Shown: positions 1 through 13,037 of the stretch, piece after piece
How positions within the stretch are numbered: position 1 is the first letter of the stretch
Layout of the letters: every line of letters starts with the position of its first letter
NCBI RefSeq assembly: GCF_032062135.1
Contig: NC_092861.1
Coordinates: 142,096,995 to 142,160,994 of the forward strand
Source of the DNA: Pyxicephalus adspersus
Lineage: Eukaryota; Chordata; Amphibia; Anura; Pyxicephalidae
DNA length: 64,000 nucleotides
Direction: 5' to 3'
Program-made: the position numbers and the translations under genes
Notes under the pieces: model-generated
The model's database searches: none
What the model was told of the DNA's origin: nothing
The model's input: the letters and a program-made list of their open reading frames with translations, nothing else

Positions 1-1240
1 AGACATACTAACAAAACAAAACACAAAAAAGAGAACAGAACCCTTAGATTTTACCAAATAAAATTATCAATATCAAAAACACTGCCAATTACCTGAAAAA
101 GCATGTCATCATCACAAAACCCTTCCTATCCGTTATCAGACACTCCTCTCCTCTCAGAACCCTTTAAGTGAAATACTGGAAAGCCTTATCGATCTACCCT
201 GTCCGTCCAGTCTGTTCTCCCAACATGTTTTTATATTCAACTGATTCCTGAAAAATTATCCAGGACGACCAAACATCAAAGAAATTCCCAATTCCTTTAT
301 AGAGGTCGGCAGTCAAATCCTCCATTAGCCTAATCTCATTCACTTTACGTATCCACAGACCCATGGATGGGGCTGTGGGCTTTCTCTACAAACTTGGAAT
401 GCAGGCTTTGGCAGCGTTTACCAAAAATTTGAACACAGATTTGCCTTCCAGGGTCATTTGGTAAGATGGAGAAGGAAGAACCCTGGGTCGTCGGGTATTG
501 TTCTCACCGACAAATCCTGGCATACCTTCCTCACCCCCTGCCAAATCCCAGTTAACCATGGGCACGACCAGAAAATATTCAGAACTGCGCCTCTATTAGT
601 CCCACACCTTCAGCATACATTTGGTACATCTTGGAAATACAGCGTGCAATTTATCAGGGGTCTTGTACCATTGTGTCAAAATTTTGTACTCCGTTTCTTG
701 GGAGGTGCTATGCATTGAACTTTTGTGACAATATCCCAACACTTGGTCCCTTTGGTCCTGAGTAAAAATTATTCCCAGTTCCCTTTCCCATCCTTTCAGA
801 TAGGTAGGTATATATTAATCTAGTGTCATATTCAGCAGAGAGTACGGAACCGATAGGGCATGGCGGGAGTTCTTATCCCCAGTAAACATTTTCTCAAAGA
901 CTGTTAGTTGTCTGCCACATCCTATATCCATCTTCAGTGTTTTAAGAAAGTGGGACAGTTGCGCCACTTTCCAAAAGTGCAGCCATTATGGAAGAGAAGG
1001 GTCAACTAGGTCAGTTACTGTACACAAAGACCTTCCTGCTACAAAATGTCTGGCCCTGGACAGTCTCTTTCCCTGAGTGAGTTAAAACCACAATGTAGCA
1101 TGCCAGGAGTAAACCTGGGTTATCCAGTATTGGTGTAAGGGTGCTAGGATGTGGTGGGATCTCTCCACAATCAAAGTATTTCCTACAAACATTGATGGTG
1201 GCCAGTAAAGTGGGATGGCCTCTATCAGCTTTATTTTTTT
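1..1240 (-). pseudogene. L1-clade LINE, ORF2 C-terminal remnant
   Basis: Read on the minus strand from about 1240 to 200, pieces of an L1-type ORF2 C-terminus appear in the right order but in shifting frames. Around 791-723 is a WERELGIIFTQDQ-like block, which matches the Trp-Glu block in L1 proteins. Around 612-540 is the cysteine motif read as C-stop-R-C-G followed by LNIFWSCP, where the stop replaces the usual Trp. Near 290-230 is an FFDVWSSWI-like end. Stops and frameshifts show that it is dead. The assignment to L1/Tx1-type LINEs is from the motif order; the exact family is not known. The element probably continues past position 1. Confidence 0.72.
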
Positions 1241-4200
1241 TTTACAAAAAAGACATTGCGTGTCATTTATCTCTACCTTTTCATTGTTTTGAGCTTATGT
1301 TTAGTTACACTTTATTTATTTTTTAAAAAAAAACCTTACAAAAAGTAAAACTATCCAGTAATAAATCAACAACGGATCTGCAAATACTAAGACCAAAATT
1401 ATATTTTCTGATTACAAAGTATCCTTATGGCCACTTTTAGAACAATGATGGAGCAAGGGGACTAAACGTCAAATATCTACAACCAAAGAACAATCTTGCA
1501 AAATCTGTATTAAAATCAACAAATGTTACCGGGAAAACTGCAGAAAAGAAAAAGAAAAACAATACCTAAAAATAAAACAATAAGAACATTTGATGGAGAG
1601 GAATCATGGGCAATAATAAGTTTCTTTCAGTAATTCTAGATTTCTGGCCATCTTCAGACGGCACGTTCTTTCGTCTGAAACCCAAGATTCTCATAATTTG
1701 ACTCGTTGGCCTATCTTTTCTGAAGAAAACAGCTATTTAGCAGGAGGTATTAACAGTTTTCTTAGGAGACAGACTTTTTTTTACTGTCTAAGCATGGAGG
1801 GACTGCCCCTCAGACATATCTACAGCGTGAGATAATTCACAGAACTCGGTGTAACCAGAGGAAGATCTGAAGATTCATGGAAGAGATAGAGGTGACATTT
1901 GGCAGAAGCTGAGCTGTGCAAATTCCTTTAAGATTCTATGAAATGATTGTCTGTTTCTCTGGTTCTGTTATATGAGATAATTTATTATACGTACACTATC
2001 ATCAAAAAAAAAAAGTTTATAAAATTAAACAATCGACCCCTCGTTTTGTTGTTATGCAAAAAATGTAACTGTACCCATGAAGAAAACAGAAAAGGAAAAA
2101 GTGAAAGAGTGAAATGTTGTTCACCACAGTGCACTGATTACATGGTTCTTTGCTTTTTTATATCTTTGGATATTCTTTTAAATTTATACTATGATGTAAC
2201 AGTATGAATTTTATTGATATTGTTATAATGTTTACTGTATTTTTTACTTTGCCAATAAAAATATTTATAAAAAAAATTGAACAATCAAAATCATCAACGA
2301 GTCCCTATATGTTCTATGTTCCTGTAGTGAAACAGAGACTTTTATTACACTTTGGTGGGGAAAGTGCTGGGTGCTCAGGTTCTACTGACATAGGTAAGAC
2401 CCCAGATCTTCCAAGAGCCCCTTCTTTGTGTGGACAGGTGTTTGGGAGTCACAGCAGCAAAATTGCTGTAAAAGAAATAAATATCTGCATGTAGAGCAAA
2501 GCGAAGGGGGGAGCTTCATCCCTATTATAAAGCCAAAAAAACTTTTTATAAAGTGAAAAAAAAAGTGTAGCAGTTGGGTAGGTTGAATTCTGCAATTCTG
2601 CAGGCTTGCAACCTTGAGTAGGATTTCAAAGATGCAAAAACACTGTGTTGTCAACCTGAACAAGAAGCTTATTGAATTTCTGCAAATCAAAAAGATATGT
2701 TTCTGTACATGCAGCATTTTAAAAAATAATTTTAAATATTGGAAAATGCACATGTAATACAAGTGTCTCCCATCCCCTGCAGAAGCCCAGATATCAGTGA
2801 AAATGTAAATGAAAATGTTTTTTACACTTTATCAGTTGTCTCGGACTTAATTATGCTTGTGTAGGATATTTATTAATGTTTATTAGTAATGTAATAATAA
2901 TAGTAATAAAAGAGGAAACCGAGATTTACAGGAATGTCATCAGGCTCTTAACCAGCCTTTGCTCAGCGCTGACCTTTCATGCCCTAGGATGCCCTCCAGT
3001 TTGTCCTTTTTCAATTAACTTCCTCTAGACAAGACTGCAAGAGAGCGAACGATTCCTCTTATAAATTGCAATTCAGATTCAGTTGAAATTGATAAGACAT
3101 TTCCCTTCTAAAAGGTGCTGACTACCTGGGGCACAATAGCCCAAAACAAGTGAGCAGAACAAGAATTCTGACCTCCCCTTATTTTCTGATATGCATTCTT
3201 GCCTAAATTTTGCCTTAAAAAATGGTGCCATCTTTTTGGAGAGAAAAGCAGATGAAGGCATGAACAGGGGGAATTACGGTGATAAGTAATACATATCTGG
3301 AAGTGTGAGTTATAATTTAACATGGGTCACATTGGTGCCTGCAGATTATGGATCAGAATCACACAACCACAGCTTTTTTGGGCTTTCTTTTTACTCTACA
3401 GGTGACTATTCTCAAATGCTTAACATTGTATATGTAGCCTAATTATTCTGAAACATCATTTTTGGGATAGATATAGATATAGGTAAGGCACAGCTAGTGG
3501 CATCACTATGGACTTTTTAAAGCGCTGCGTAATATGTTGGTGCTATATAAATACTGTATAATAATAATAATTTGTTGGAACAAAATAGAGCAGCCAGGGG
3601 ACAAAAAATACACATAGGAGTCTTATATATGAAACTTGTGTTAACCAAAATGTTACCCGTTACAAGAAAATCACCATTCACAGATAATATTGAATAGAGC
3701 AAACTGAATAGTTGGTATGGGCAGAAGGAAAGCCTCTTGCAAGCACACCTTAAGCTTCATTCTGTGCAAGGGTGGTTTTGGAAGGGGGGCAAATTGGGGA
3801 TTTTGTTAGACCCCCACCTTCTCCAGGGTCCCTACTGACATAATGCAAGGGATGCAGGGAACTCATACGGTGTCCATGCAAAGCTTTAGCTTCATAATTG
3901 CCTAGGGCTCCTTTTGCCTAAAACAATCCCCGGTACTGACAACTCTGTTACCGTACCACTAAATGCCCCAAAACACTCGTTATTGACTTCTTTCTTGCTC
4001 CTGTATAGGTGTTTTCCTTAACATTTACTCTCACTTTCTTTCAAGTAGTTTTTCTTGGTTTAAAAATAGCTGTTCACTTTTTACTATGTGGTTGTCGGAT
4101 GTCATTTGTCAGTATTATGCACCTCGGATGAATTTCTGCAAAGTCTCCGTCCATTCAGGATGTGGTTGTGCATGTTGTATATATGTCTTACACACTTTAG

Positions 4201-4491
4201 AAGAATTCTTGTACATACATTGTTATATTGTTATACATTGATAGGCTGCTGAATTTAGTATATATAATTAATCAACCTTTTCCATTGGTCTTTGTATTGG
4301 AAGCAATGGGCATTATGTGTGGGTATCCACAAAAGTTCCAGGAAGGGCAAATTTTTGGGGTACCACAGAACTACAGCAGTGAGGGACTCAAGCTGACTTG
4401 GAGGAGGATTGCAAGACCAGGGTATCACAGTAACATCATGGCTCATACACATGTAGGTGTTGTATAAGTCAGACACATCAGGACAACCATA
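1241..4491. other. Noncoding stretch, no gene seen
   Basis: AT-rich DNA with no reading frame or exon that I recognise. If the BATF3 call is right, this is inside its first intron. The only repeat recognised is a short L2-type tail at about 3515-3575 (GCGCTGCGTAATATGTTGG followed by a TATAAATACTG end and TAA repeats). Confidence 0.5.
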
Positions 4492-4782
4492 GGGCAGCAA
4501 GGTAGCTCAGAGGTAAGGGCTCTGGCCTTTGCAGCCCTAGTTCCCAGGTTCGAATATCTGGCAGGACACTATCTGCATGGAGTTTGCAGGTTCTCCCTGT
4601 GTTTGTGTGGGTTTCCTCCCACATTCCAAAAACATATTAAATAATGTATCAAAGACATATGACTGGGGTAGGGACATTAGATTGGGAGCCCCTTTAAGGG
4701 ACAATTAGTGACATGACTATGGACTTTGTACAGTGCTAATATGATGGTGCTATATAAATACTGTGTAATATTAATAATAATA
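4492..4782 (+). repeat. tRNA-derived SINE (V-SINE-like) with L2 tail
   Basis: The head has tRNA-like A-box (GGTAGCTCAGAGGTAAGG) and B-box (GGTTCGAAT) promoter elements. A central block GGAGTTTGCAGGTTCTCC and a GTGGGTTTCCTCCCAC block are the highly conserved core of V-SINE type elements. The tail GTGCTATATAAATACTGTG plus TAA repeats is shared with the L2-type repeats in this window, as expected for a SINE mobilised by an L2 LINE. Confidence 0.8.
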
Positions 4783-4939
4783 CAACACTGTGCCAACTCT
4801 ATCAGTTCCCTGTCAACACAGCCTGTCCATTGAACTATCCTACTTGTGAGATTAAGGTTATGCAGATAACTGGAAGCCATTAGGTATTTGGATAGATTAG
4901 CTTTGACATGAAACATGGGGTTAAGGTGAAGCACTAGCA

Positions 4940-5155
4940 AAAAGGGGGGGGATAGAATTGGGCATCAGGTAGGTACAGGTTGAAATTAGGAACCAAACAG
5001 TAAATGAACAGGGTAAGCTAGGGTACCAGGCAGAGGGGTTAAGCTTTGGAACCAGGCAGGAGGGTTGAATTTAGGCACTAAGGAGGGGGGTTAAACTTGG
5101 GCACCAAGCAGGAAGAATTTGGGTTAGGGGGACTACGTTTGGGAAGTAAGCAGCA
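4940..5155. repeat. Degenerate ~26-bp minisatellite
   Basis: About seven imperfect units of a G-rich sequence close to GGTTAAACTTGGGCACCAAG plus CAGGAGG follow each other at about 4978, 5012, 5037, 5063 and 5089, with period near 26 bp. A short open frame that crosses it is a by-product of the repeat. Confidence 0.7.
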
Positions 5156-6645
5156 GGACATGATTTTAGCACTGAACGAAGACATTTCGGTAGGAAATTT
5201 TGCCAAAACACCAGCTGCCGCATCCTCATCATTTAGCCACCCTCAAGAGAAGAGCACTGTCCGGCAGCAGGGGCTGCAACTTTAGTTCTAGATACTGGCT
5301 GTTGCATTGCAACAATGGTGTAATGTGCAGGGAATTAGGAAACAGCAGGTTGGTTAAACATTTTTAAAGGCTGGTGATGTTGCTGAAAAATCCCCCCCCC
5401 CCCCCCCCCATTCTTTACCCCCCTGTAAACTGTGTGCTCCTTTTGTTTTATAACATGATTTTTTTTTCAGAATTACCGGTATATCTATGCAGATATGACA
5501 TGCACTTAATGATTCAATAAAATAATTATTTTACTCATTCATTCATGTTTCTTTTTAGCTTGTTTAGCTTTTTGTTTATTTGTTTGTTATTTTTACTTTA
5601 TATAAAGAAATAAATTGTGTAGAAATCTGTGAACATTTTACAATATGAAGGTCATATTTTTTCTGCTGCTGGTTGATTTAGAAAAGGACTAGTCACTGGT
5701 CACTACGTTCCACCACTGCCAAAGGGGGTCCAGAACTAACAGAAAGTGGTTTCCCAAATATTGTTTGTAGCATTCATGTATTGCAGTACAATCGCTACAA
5801 TTAATCTCATCATCTGGATGGGTATAGGTAAGACCACCTGCCAGGTTTACCCAAGTATACAAGCCCTTCTATCTTCACTTTGTATTTATTTTTATTTACT
5901 TTTATTTTTATGCTGCTTACAACTATAGAAGCATTAAACCAAAAAAAAAAAAAGACCACAAGGGTAAAAGGTGTAAAATAGTGGTTTAAATTTCCTGTTT
6001 ACTTTTACAATAGTCACACTTTTTGCAAACAATATTATATGTTGTATGTATTTGTGTTAAAGAAACCTAACGTGCAGGGCAAAAGAAACTACAGCATTAA
6101 AGGAGTAATATTTTTTTACAAATGAAAAATCAGAGACAGCAAGAACAAGATGGGTCACAAGCTAACCATTGACAGTCATAAAGGTTCTGCTATCAATAAG
6201 TAATTTCCTAGCTTGTTTACAGCCTTTAAGAAGGTAGAAGAAGAAAAAACAGTCGGTTTAGGCCAAGGTACAATAGTGACCAAATAAAGATGAGCAACAT
6301 TTGCTTGCTTAGTAATATTAAAACGGTCCAGGGGTGGCAAAATTTGGCTCACTGGGGTAATAATCATTTTACATTGTTGTTAACCAAAAGATGATGCTGC
6401 AAGTTTGTAGGAGAAGCTAAATTGCTAAATCATACAAAGCTGAAACTGCTCCGTAAAAATCATGGAGAATTGAAATATCATCGATGGTAAACTTATAATA
6501 AAGCTGTGCAAAAAATAAAATAAATTGATAAATAATAATAAAATACAAACTAACATAAAATTAAAGTTTTGAAAAACTGATTAGGTTCTAAATGAATAAA
6601 AATAAGGGCAAAGAATAACACTGGAAAGTATAAACAACACTGTAC
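5156..6645. other. Noncoding stretch with C18 run
   Basis: No gene recognised. Contains an uninterrupted run of 18 C at 5392-5409 and several poly-A and poly-T tracts. It would be BATF3 intron 1 if that exon call is right. Confidence 0.5.
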
Positions 6646-6732
6646 CTGGGATAGAGCGTCAGCCTCTGATTCGGATGTGTTAGGCGCACTCCTGGAATAG
6701 GAGCTGATGGTTGGTGGTGATCTCTGTGACAT
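6646..6732 (-). CDS. batf3: Probable BATF3 first coding exon (partial gene)
   Basis: A 29-codon exon starts with ATG at 6732 (A at -3) and ends exactly at a CAG|GTACAG donor in phase 0. It encodes a Ser-rich leader beginning MSQRSPPTISSYSRS and ending ADALSQ. BATF-family genes have the same design: a short Ser/Pro/Gln leader ending in Gln at a phase-0 junction, then the basic region and leucine zipper in exons 2 and 3. The MSQ start matches BATF3. Position and strand also fit, because in human BATF3 lies beyond NSL1 on the same strand. BATF3 is an AP-1 family factor that works with JUN and IRF proteins. The bZIP exons are not in 1-6600, so they must lie beyond the left edge; without them the call rests on leader, phase and gene order. 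Confidence 0.6.
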
Positions 6733-8275
6733 TCTGTCTAGATTGAGCAGCTGGTAGATGAAAGTGCATACATTAGATGACTGCAGGGACCGGTTTAGGG
6801 ATGGGAGGAGACAGAGGTGGTACACACACTCAGGTTGATGGGGCGCAGACTTTGAGGCTGTTGAGATTCAGGAAAAGCACCAAAAGGTCTTCAGCCAGCT
6901 AGAGCACACAGGCAAAACATGGCTTGCAAGCCAGAAACTCACCACCATGGTTTAGTCCATTCAGCAGAACATTTGTGATGAAGGCAGAAAGCACGAGGAC
7001 TGGACACAAGGGGGGTGCTGTAAGTCAATCCTGCAGGACCCTCTGTGTTCTTGACAAACAGGTGAAGAGAAGTGAGCGGTCCGCTATGAGCCCCGTCCTT
7101 TATTAGTGTGACTGACTCTACTTCTTCTTGGAATGGGCCTGTAGCTCATTTCAAGTAAGTCACGTGAAAGGCCTTTGAAACTCAGAGGAAACTTGCAGTG
7201 AAACCACAGCTCTAGAGTGACAGGGAACTGAGAGATTGCTGCTGCCCCTGTCATTGTCACTTTAGGCTGAAAATTTTGTGTGAGTTTCTGTGTCACCGCC
7301 GTATAGCTGTAAGAGAAACCGTGCACAAAAAATCCAGATCTACGAGTTACAGGTTAGGTCCCCGGCTGATAAACACATTGTAAATGGGCTCCTCGTGATT
7401 ATGTCAGAGGAAATTACACAGTCTGCTGTAGAGTTTCAATAAATTCTCTAATATGCTTAGAAGAGTCATGGTAATGTTATTTAATAGGGAAAGGTGAAAT
7501 TTTATGAGCAACAGTGTCATCACAACGATGAAGGTAAATTCATCTGGAACATAATGCTAAACCATCAGCCAGTTGTATTCCCTCCAAGTGGAATATCCAT
7601 GTTCTACCATGGATACTTAGGACCCCATTCATAAAGTAGTGGTGGGGTCTTGCCGCAGCCATGATGAGCTTTGCCGCAGCCATGGTACAGCTTGAATAAA
7701 AACCATTTACCATTACCACTAACCATTTTAATCGCCCAATATACCCATGGTACAGCTTGGAAAAAAAGAATCACCTATTTAAATAGCAGAGTAGTGTGCT
7801 TTATATAAATGCATTCTCTTCCATTTGTATTAGGAATCTGAAGATGGTAGAGTGCAATAGTAATGAAAGGAACTGTTCACATAAGTTGGTGTCAATGCCA
7901 TGTCACCGTCTCTATTTCAACCATGGAGTTTTCTCTGTTGCTTGGATAATCCAGCTCTGCTCCCCACATCAATACACTGTGATTTTCAGGGTGACAAGAT
8001 AAGAGCGTGAGACCATGACACCCTAAGCACACGGTCTTTCCAAAGTTTTTCATATTAAGTGGCAATTTAGCTCAGCAGACTGAGGACATGTTGTGAAGTA
8101 TAGGTAGTACAGAAGATAGCTCTGGTTTGAAGGTGAACATCACAGGCAAGGGATGACATTTGAAAACCATGGGCTCTTTATTACTAATAAAAAATGGATC
8201 TGGTGAATATAAAATTGAAATTTGTACAGGTGCATAAATATAAGGATACCATTGTTGGCTTACTTATAATATTAT
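6733..8275. other. Presumed BATF3 upstream region
   Basis: No exon recognised. It would hold the BATF3 5' UTR and promoter. An E-box CACGTG is at 7161-7166. No CpG-rich block, TATA box or interferon-response repeat of clean spacing is evident. At about 8060-8140 a tRNA-like trace (TTAGCTCAGCAGACTGAGG) may be a decayed SINE head. Confidence 0.4.
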
Positions 8276-8435
8276 CATTATTATGAATAAACGGTATTTT
8301 TATAGCGCCAACAGCACTGTACAATAAATAAGGGTTGCAGATGACAGACATATTCAGACAGTAGCACAGGAGGAGGAGAGAACCCTGCCCCGAAGAGCTT
8401 ACAATCTAGGAGATGGGGGAAGTATCACACAATAG
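8276..8435 (-). repeat. L2-type repeat tail
   Basis: Reverse-orientation copy of the most abundant repeat in the window. On the minus strand it reads from AGATTGTAAGCTCTTCGGGG through a TCCTCCTGTG block to the tail GGCGCTATAAAAATAC. It resembles the 3' end of L2-clade LINEs (AGATTGTAAGCTC...GGGCAGGG...TATAAAT). Confidence 0.75.
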
Positions 8436-9659
8436 GAGGGGGAATATGGAATGGTTGATGATTAGTGAGGATTTTAGAAGATTGAAAAAGACGGGTGGGT
8501 AGGGATGAAGCGTTGGGTTTTGAGTGCTCTTTTAAATGAGCAGAAAGTAGGAGCAAGCTGATGAAGAAGACAATTTCAGAGAGTTAGGGCAGCTCTAGAA
8601 AAGTCTTGGAGCCTTGCGTGTGATGAGGTAATGACTAAAGAAGTCATAAGTAGGTCACTGGAGGAGAGAAGAGATCGGCTAGGGGTAGTTGACTCCACTA
8701 TTTTCCCATTGACTTGAAACAAGTTTGACACTTACTGAAGTTGGGAGTCCTGCTGTACATTTGATCCACTGTCTTTAAGTATTTTAATCAAAAAACCAAA
8801 TAAACGGACAGCTGGCATTTTCAAAAGAAGTTAGGCAAAGGCAGGCTATGTTTTTTTAGCACAGGGTATCTTTCAAAATAGAAAAAAGACCTAAAAGAAT
8901 GGGATCACAGGCAAATAGTATAGATAACTCTTTACAATGATGGGGAAACATAGCCTCTGCCCCATAAAACAACAGGGATTATATCATTTTCCTAATTCCT
9001 CATTTGGTTGATTCCAAGCATAGTGAGAACTAGAGATGTGCATGAGATCACAATCTCCTGTCACCCCATTCTTTTAGAATTCATATCCATCCCTTCAGAT
9101 GGGGTGGCATGATCCAAATTAACTGGGAATGATTAGAGATTTTGTTCCAGTGCACACCTCTAGTTAGAACAGAGAATTTACTGTGCTTACAGAATATACA
9201 TTTGTATCTTTCCTATTTTATATCAACACAGTCTTTTGGTAAGATCCAATATTTATTTTAAATTGTTGCTGATGGCATTAGTTTGAAATTAGTCTAAAAT
9301 TCTTCCAAGATTATTTAAAATTCATTGACAGATGCATTTGACCTACAGTTGGTCTCCTTCTGACCTCCATCAAGCAAGTTTTGCATTCTTGAAGACCAAC
9401 ATGAGAGTGGTTAAAACGAAAAAAACTACTGAGATAATAGTTAAACATATAGTATTTAGAGATTATGATAATAATAATAATAATAATAATAATAGAGATT
9501 GTTATAACATTTTTTTTCTAAGTGCCCCAAATTTGAACAATGATTTCAAGCTATATGCAGGGTAAAAATGCTAAAGCTATAATAATAAAGTTATTACCTA
9601 CAATAGTCTATATATTATTGATTATATTCTATTTTTAAATGCAGTTCAAGCGAGCGTGT
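8436..9659. other. Noncoding, ATA microsatellite at 9466-9493
   Basis: No gene recognised. The only clear structure is an (ATA)n tract of about nine units at 9466-9493. Confidence 0.5.
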
Positions 9660-9985
9660 CACTATACAAAAGATGCTTAGGCAAGGTAAACCTGTGCCAG
9701 AAGAGCTTACATACTTTATTCTCATAAATCTTGGGCATTATCTGCATAGAATTTGTATGTATGATCTGTGTTTGCATGGCTTTGCTCTTGGCAATCCAGT
9801 TTCCTTCTACTTTACAAAAATATAATGTTAGGTTAAATGTCTTACCCCGAATATTAGTTTTAGACTATCTTTGGGACATTTGATGGTGGTAGAGACATTA
9901 GTGTCCTCCTCTAAAGACAGTCCCATGACCTTGGACTCTGAAAAATGTTGGAAAAAATGTCAGAACTATATAAATACATGCTAAT
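9660..9985 (+). repeat. Decayed V-SINE-like element
   Basis: A weathered copy of the SINE at 4492: ATTATCTGCATAGAATTTG, then a GTGTTTGCATGG block, a GGTAGAGACATTAG block, and a TATAAATACATG tail. The A and B boxes cannot be recognised. Confidence 0.5.
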
Positions 9986-11360
9986 ATTGATTCTGTATAT
10001 GTTGCTGATGGTCCTTTATTTTCCCATTCTGTTTATGCCTCTATGATGAGTGCAACACAGAAAAGGACTGGGAAACCTGGTAGGGCTTCATTTCTATGGC
10101 TATAGATAGTATACACAAAATGTACCATAACATTGCATTGCTTGAGGCAGTTGGTAGTCACATGTTGTTCCCGAAGGTCATCTACTACCAATGATTTATT
10201 ATGGCATTTGATCATGTGACATCTTAGAAATTTGGTGCTGAAAGACTTTATCCTGCCATATTCTGCGATTGAAGCTCTGAATATGGAGCAGGTAACTACA
10301 CAATACCCAGCATATGTCATTGACTGCAGACCCAATATATAAATGATAAAGTATCTCCATTTAGGACCACCTGACCAACATATATTATTAACACTGACCT
10401 GAATGGCAAATACACAACTTCTTCCAGTTCACTTCCTCAGCTCAGGGGAGACATTGATGCAACAACAGGGAAGATCTGACGTGCTTTGTATTGGACAGTC
10501 TTTCCTTGCATGGATCCCCCTCCTGCTGAGTACATGAAACTTAACACAATATTACTCCCAAAAACAATAACTCCCATTGCTGCAAAATGAAATTCAAACT
10601 GATCCACAGGCAAAATAAAAACGTGTTAACTTGTTAATGCTCCCTGCATGCAGCTAAGGTTAAATGGTTAGTTTAGGGAACAGAAAAAACAGCAATAGCA
10701 TTTTATTCCTCACTCTTGCAAGCTTGAAGGCATGACCGGTACCTTGAACCCACTTTTCTTTGATGCTCAATAGGTATTAGACACTCCAGGGTCATCGCAT
10801 GCAATGCACAACCCAAAGTTCTGTTTTGCAAGTGAGGATTCTGTGGGTCCATCTCTAACTCCAAGCAGAAGAGTGTTGAGGGAACAAAGGATAAGATTTG
10901 CATACCTGCTTTTTCCGTTTACCCCAGACAAAAGGAGCACCTAACCCATGCCATGCAGGTTAAGCCGCCTGCAGGGGTAACTTTTTTTTTTACAAGTTTA
11001 GCTTTAAACTTGTAGGAAGGGAAGATGAGATAAGAGAAGTGTAAAGGTCACATTCTCCAAATGTTCTCTGATATTGTGAGAACTGTGTGAGCAATGTGGG
11101 AAATTAGGTCAAACTTTCCAGCTCTCAGCTTTTGTATCACCTCTGCACAGACCCATGAAAAAGAGAACAGGAACACTACTGGTATCTGATCTTGATTTAT
11201 ATTATATTACAGCAACAGCCACAGATCAGGTCAGCGAAGTTCATGTATATGTTGACATTTGGCAGACATATGATGGCTCATAACCTTACAGTAAACCATT
11301 AGTTAGGTTCTAGTCACCATTAGCCTGACTGCCAGCACATTCTTTGTTAAAAAAGAATCT
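9986..11360. other. Noncoding stretch, no gene seen
   Basis: Intergenic between the BATF3 exon and the NSL1 3' end. Open frames here are short and lack splice context or recognisable motifs. Confidence 0.5.
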
Positions 11361-11503
11361 TAGATTGTAAGCTCTTCAGGGCAGGGTCCTTTCCTCCTCC
11401 TGTGTCACTGTCTGTATCTGTCTGTCATTTGCAACCCCTATTTAATGTACAGAGCTGCGTAATATGTTGGCGCTCTATAAATCCTGTTTATTAATAATAA
11501 TAA
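11361..11503 (+). repeat. L2-type repeat tail
   Basis: Near-complete copy reading AGATTGTAAGCTCTTCAGGG, then a CTCCTCCTGTGTCACTGTCT block, a CATTTGCAACCCC block and a GGCGCTCTATAAATCCTG tail followed by TAA repeats. Confidence 0.85.
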
Positions 11504-12039
11504 TCGAAAAAGTAGAAAAAAAGAGAAGCACCAAGGATCGCCCCTTATGATTCTGTATGTATCGAGGGATCTATACTTCACCAAGGACTGGTGGCATTTA
11601 CTTACTTTAGGAGGTTGTTTAACCCCAATGGTCTTTGCGTTCTTGTAAAGAATCATCTGTGGAAGAAAACTTTGCATGCAGATCTTTGTTCTTGGTGGAT
11701 CATCTCACTACTTCAACAAGGAAACAACTCTTGCAGACCTTCTTTTCCTGCTGGTGTGAATCTAATCTGATAAGTGGAAGAAAAAAACCTTCAGGACATT
11801 TTACAGCAAAGGCACTCAGTAGCAGTTGCTTCCATACCACAAATGATTTTGGTAAAATCATACATTAAATATGCTATATACCTATAAGGACTTTTCCAGT
11901 ACCTAAAACAAACTTGGTACGTAAGCCTAAAATTCAATATTTATTAAAGTCATTAAACATAATAAAATCTCATATAAGATAAAACTTAGACAATTGTTTA
12001 ATCGATTCGAAAGATTAGTCACAAAGTCTTAATTTTACA

Positions 12040-12080
12040 AGTTTTTGCGTGCTTCACCACTTAGCTTCATCAGAAGTTTA
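12040..12080 (-). repeat. GAAGC...GTGAAGCACG repeat motif
   Basis: On the minus strand it reads CTGATGAAGCTAAGTGGTGA then AGCACG. Similar GAAGC...GAAACGTG cores are at 21094-21125 and 53075-53112 on the plus strand. The family is not identified. Confidence 0.35.
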
Positions 12081-12207
12081 AGGGATCATCAATAATATCA
12101 GTTATATGTGCAAATTAGATAGGATTCCAATTTTTCAATTCACCTGTGTCTAAACTCATCTTAATAAGATCAAAAACTTGATCATAATTTATTATCACCA
12201 CATTCCT

Positions 12208-12350
12208 AGATTGTAAGCTCATCAGGGCAGGGTCCTCTCCTCCTCCTGTGTCACTGTCTGTATTCATCTGTCATTTGCAACCCCTATTTAATGTACAGTG
12301 CTGTGTAATATGTTGGCCCTTTATAAATACTGTTTAATTATTATAATTAA
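12208..12350 (+). repeat. L2-type repeat tail
   Basis: Second full-length tail copy within 1 kb, with AGATTGTAAGCTCATCAGGG at the left and TTTATAAATACTGTTTAAT at the right. Confidence 0.85.
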
Positions 12351-12826
12351 TAATATTAATACCAATAATAATATTAATTGTGCAAAGACAAAGAAAAACT
12401 ATGCATATACTTAATACATTACTTCCTTGGGTTGCTTTGACTAATTGCCTATGGCATATTAGGTTGTTAAACCAGGGACGTGGTACCAGGAATGTATCTC
12501 CCATCTAATGAATAAAAGGTCTAAACATCATAAACTAAAGCAACACATTTTTGCTACACTGAAGAGGTGGGGGATATAAGGGACATCTTTGGAAACATCT
12601 CGAACATCTTTAATAGCAGTCGCGATTTAATATGTTGGAAGTTTCCTAAAACGAATGGAAAGCAAATACTATTTCGGAAAGCCCCCTCCTACATTCTTAT
12701 AATCCGCACATCACAAGGACAGAAGTGCAGATCAAAATTTGAAGCCCACCTACACGCTATGCTGTTATCATTGCCTTGTGTGGCAAGGAAGTCTTTTTTT
12801 CAAGCATGGGATGCTAACCCAGTGGT

Positions 12827-13037
12827 CCTGATTTAATAAAGCACTCCAAGAGAGGAGAGGAAACACTTTCATCAGCTGGGTGAAGCTGGGTGATCCAGCA
12901 AACCTGGAATTGATTTCTTTAAAGTCATTTGCTATGTACTATGTTTGCTTTGCAAATGTTTTGAATCCTGGACCAAATCCATTCTAGGTTTGCTGGATCA
13001 CCCAGCTTCACTGATGAAAGTGTATTCTCTTACAGGT
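12827..13037. repeat. Palindromic fold-back MITE (family F)
   Basis: The left arm contains GCTGGGTGATCCAGCAAACC and the right arm contains its reverse complement GGTTTGCTGGATCACCCAGC. The arms continue outward (CACTTTCATCAG / CTGATGAAAGTG). The whole unit can fold into one long hairpin around a short centre at about 12930. Other copies are at 51316, 54961 and 63538. Confidence 0.8.

Noticed and set aside
7141..7210. Possible interferon-response element upstream of BATF3
   Set aside because: GAAACTCAGAGGAAACT has the wrong spacing for a GAAANNGAAA site.
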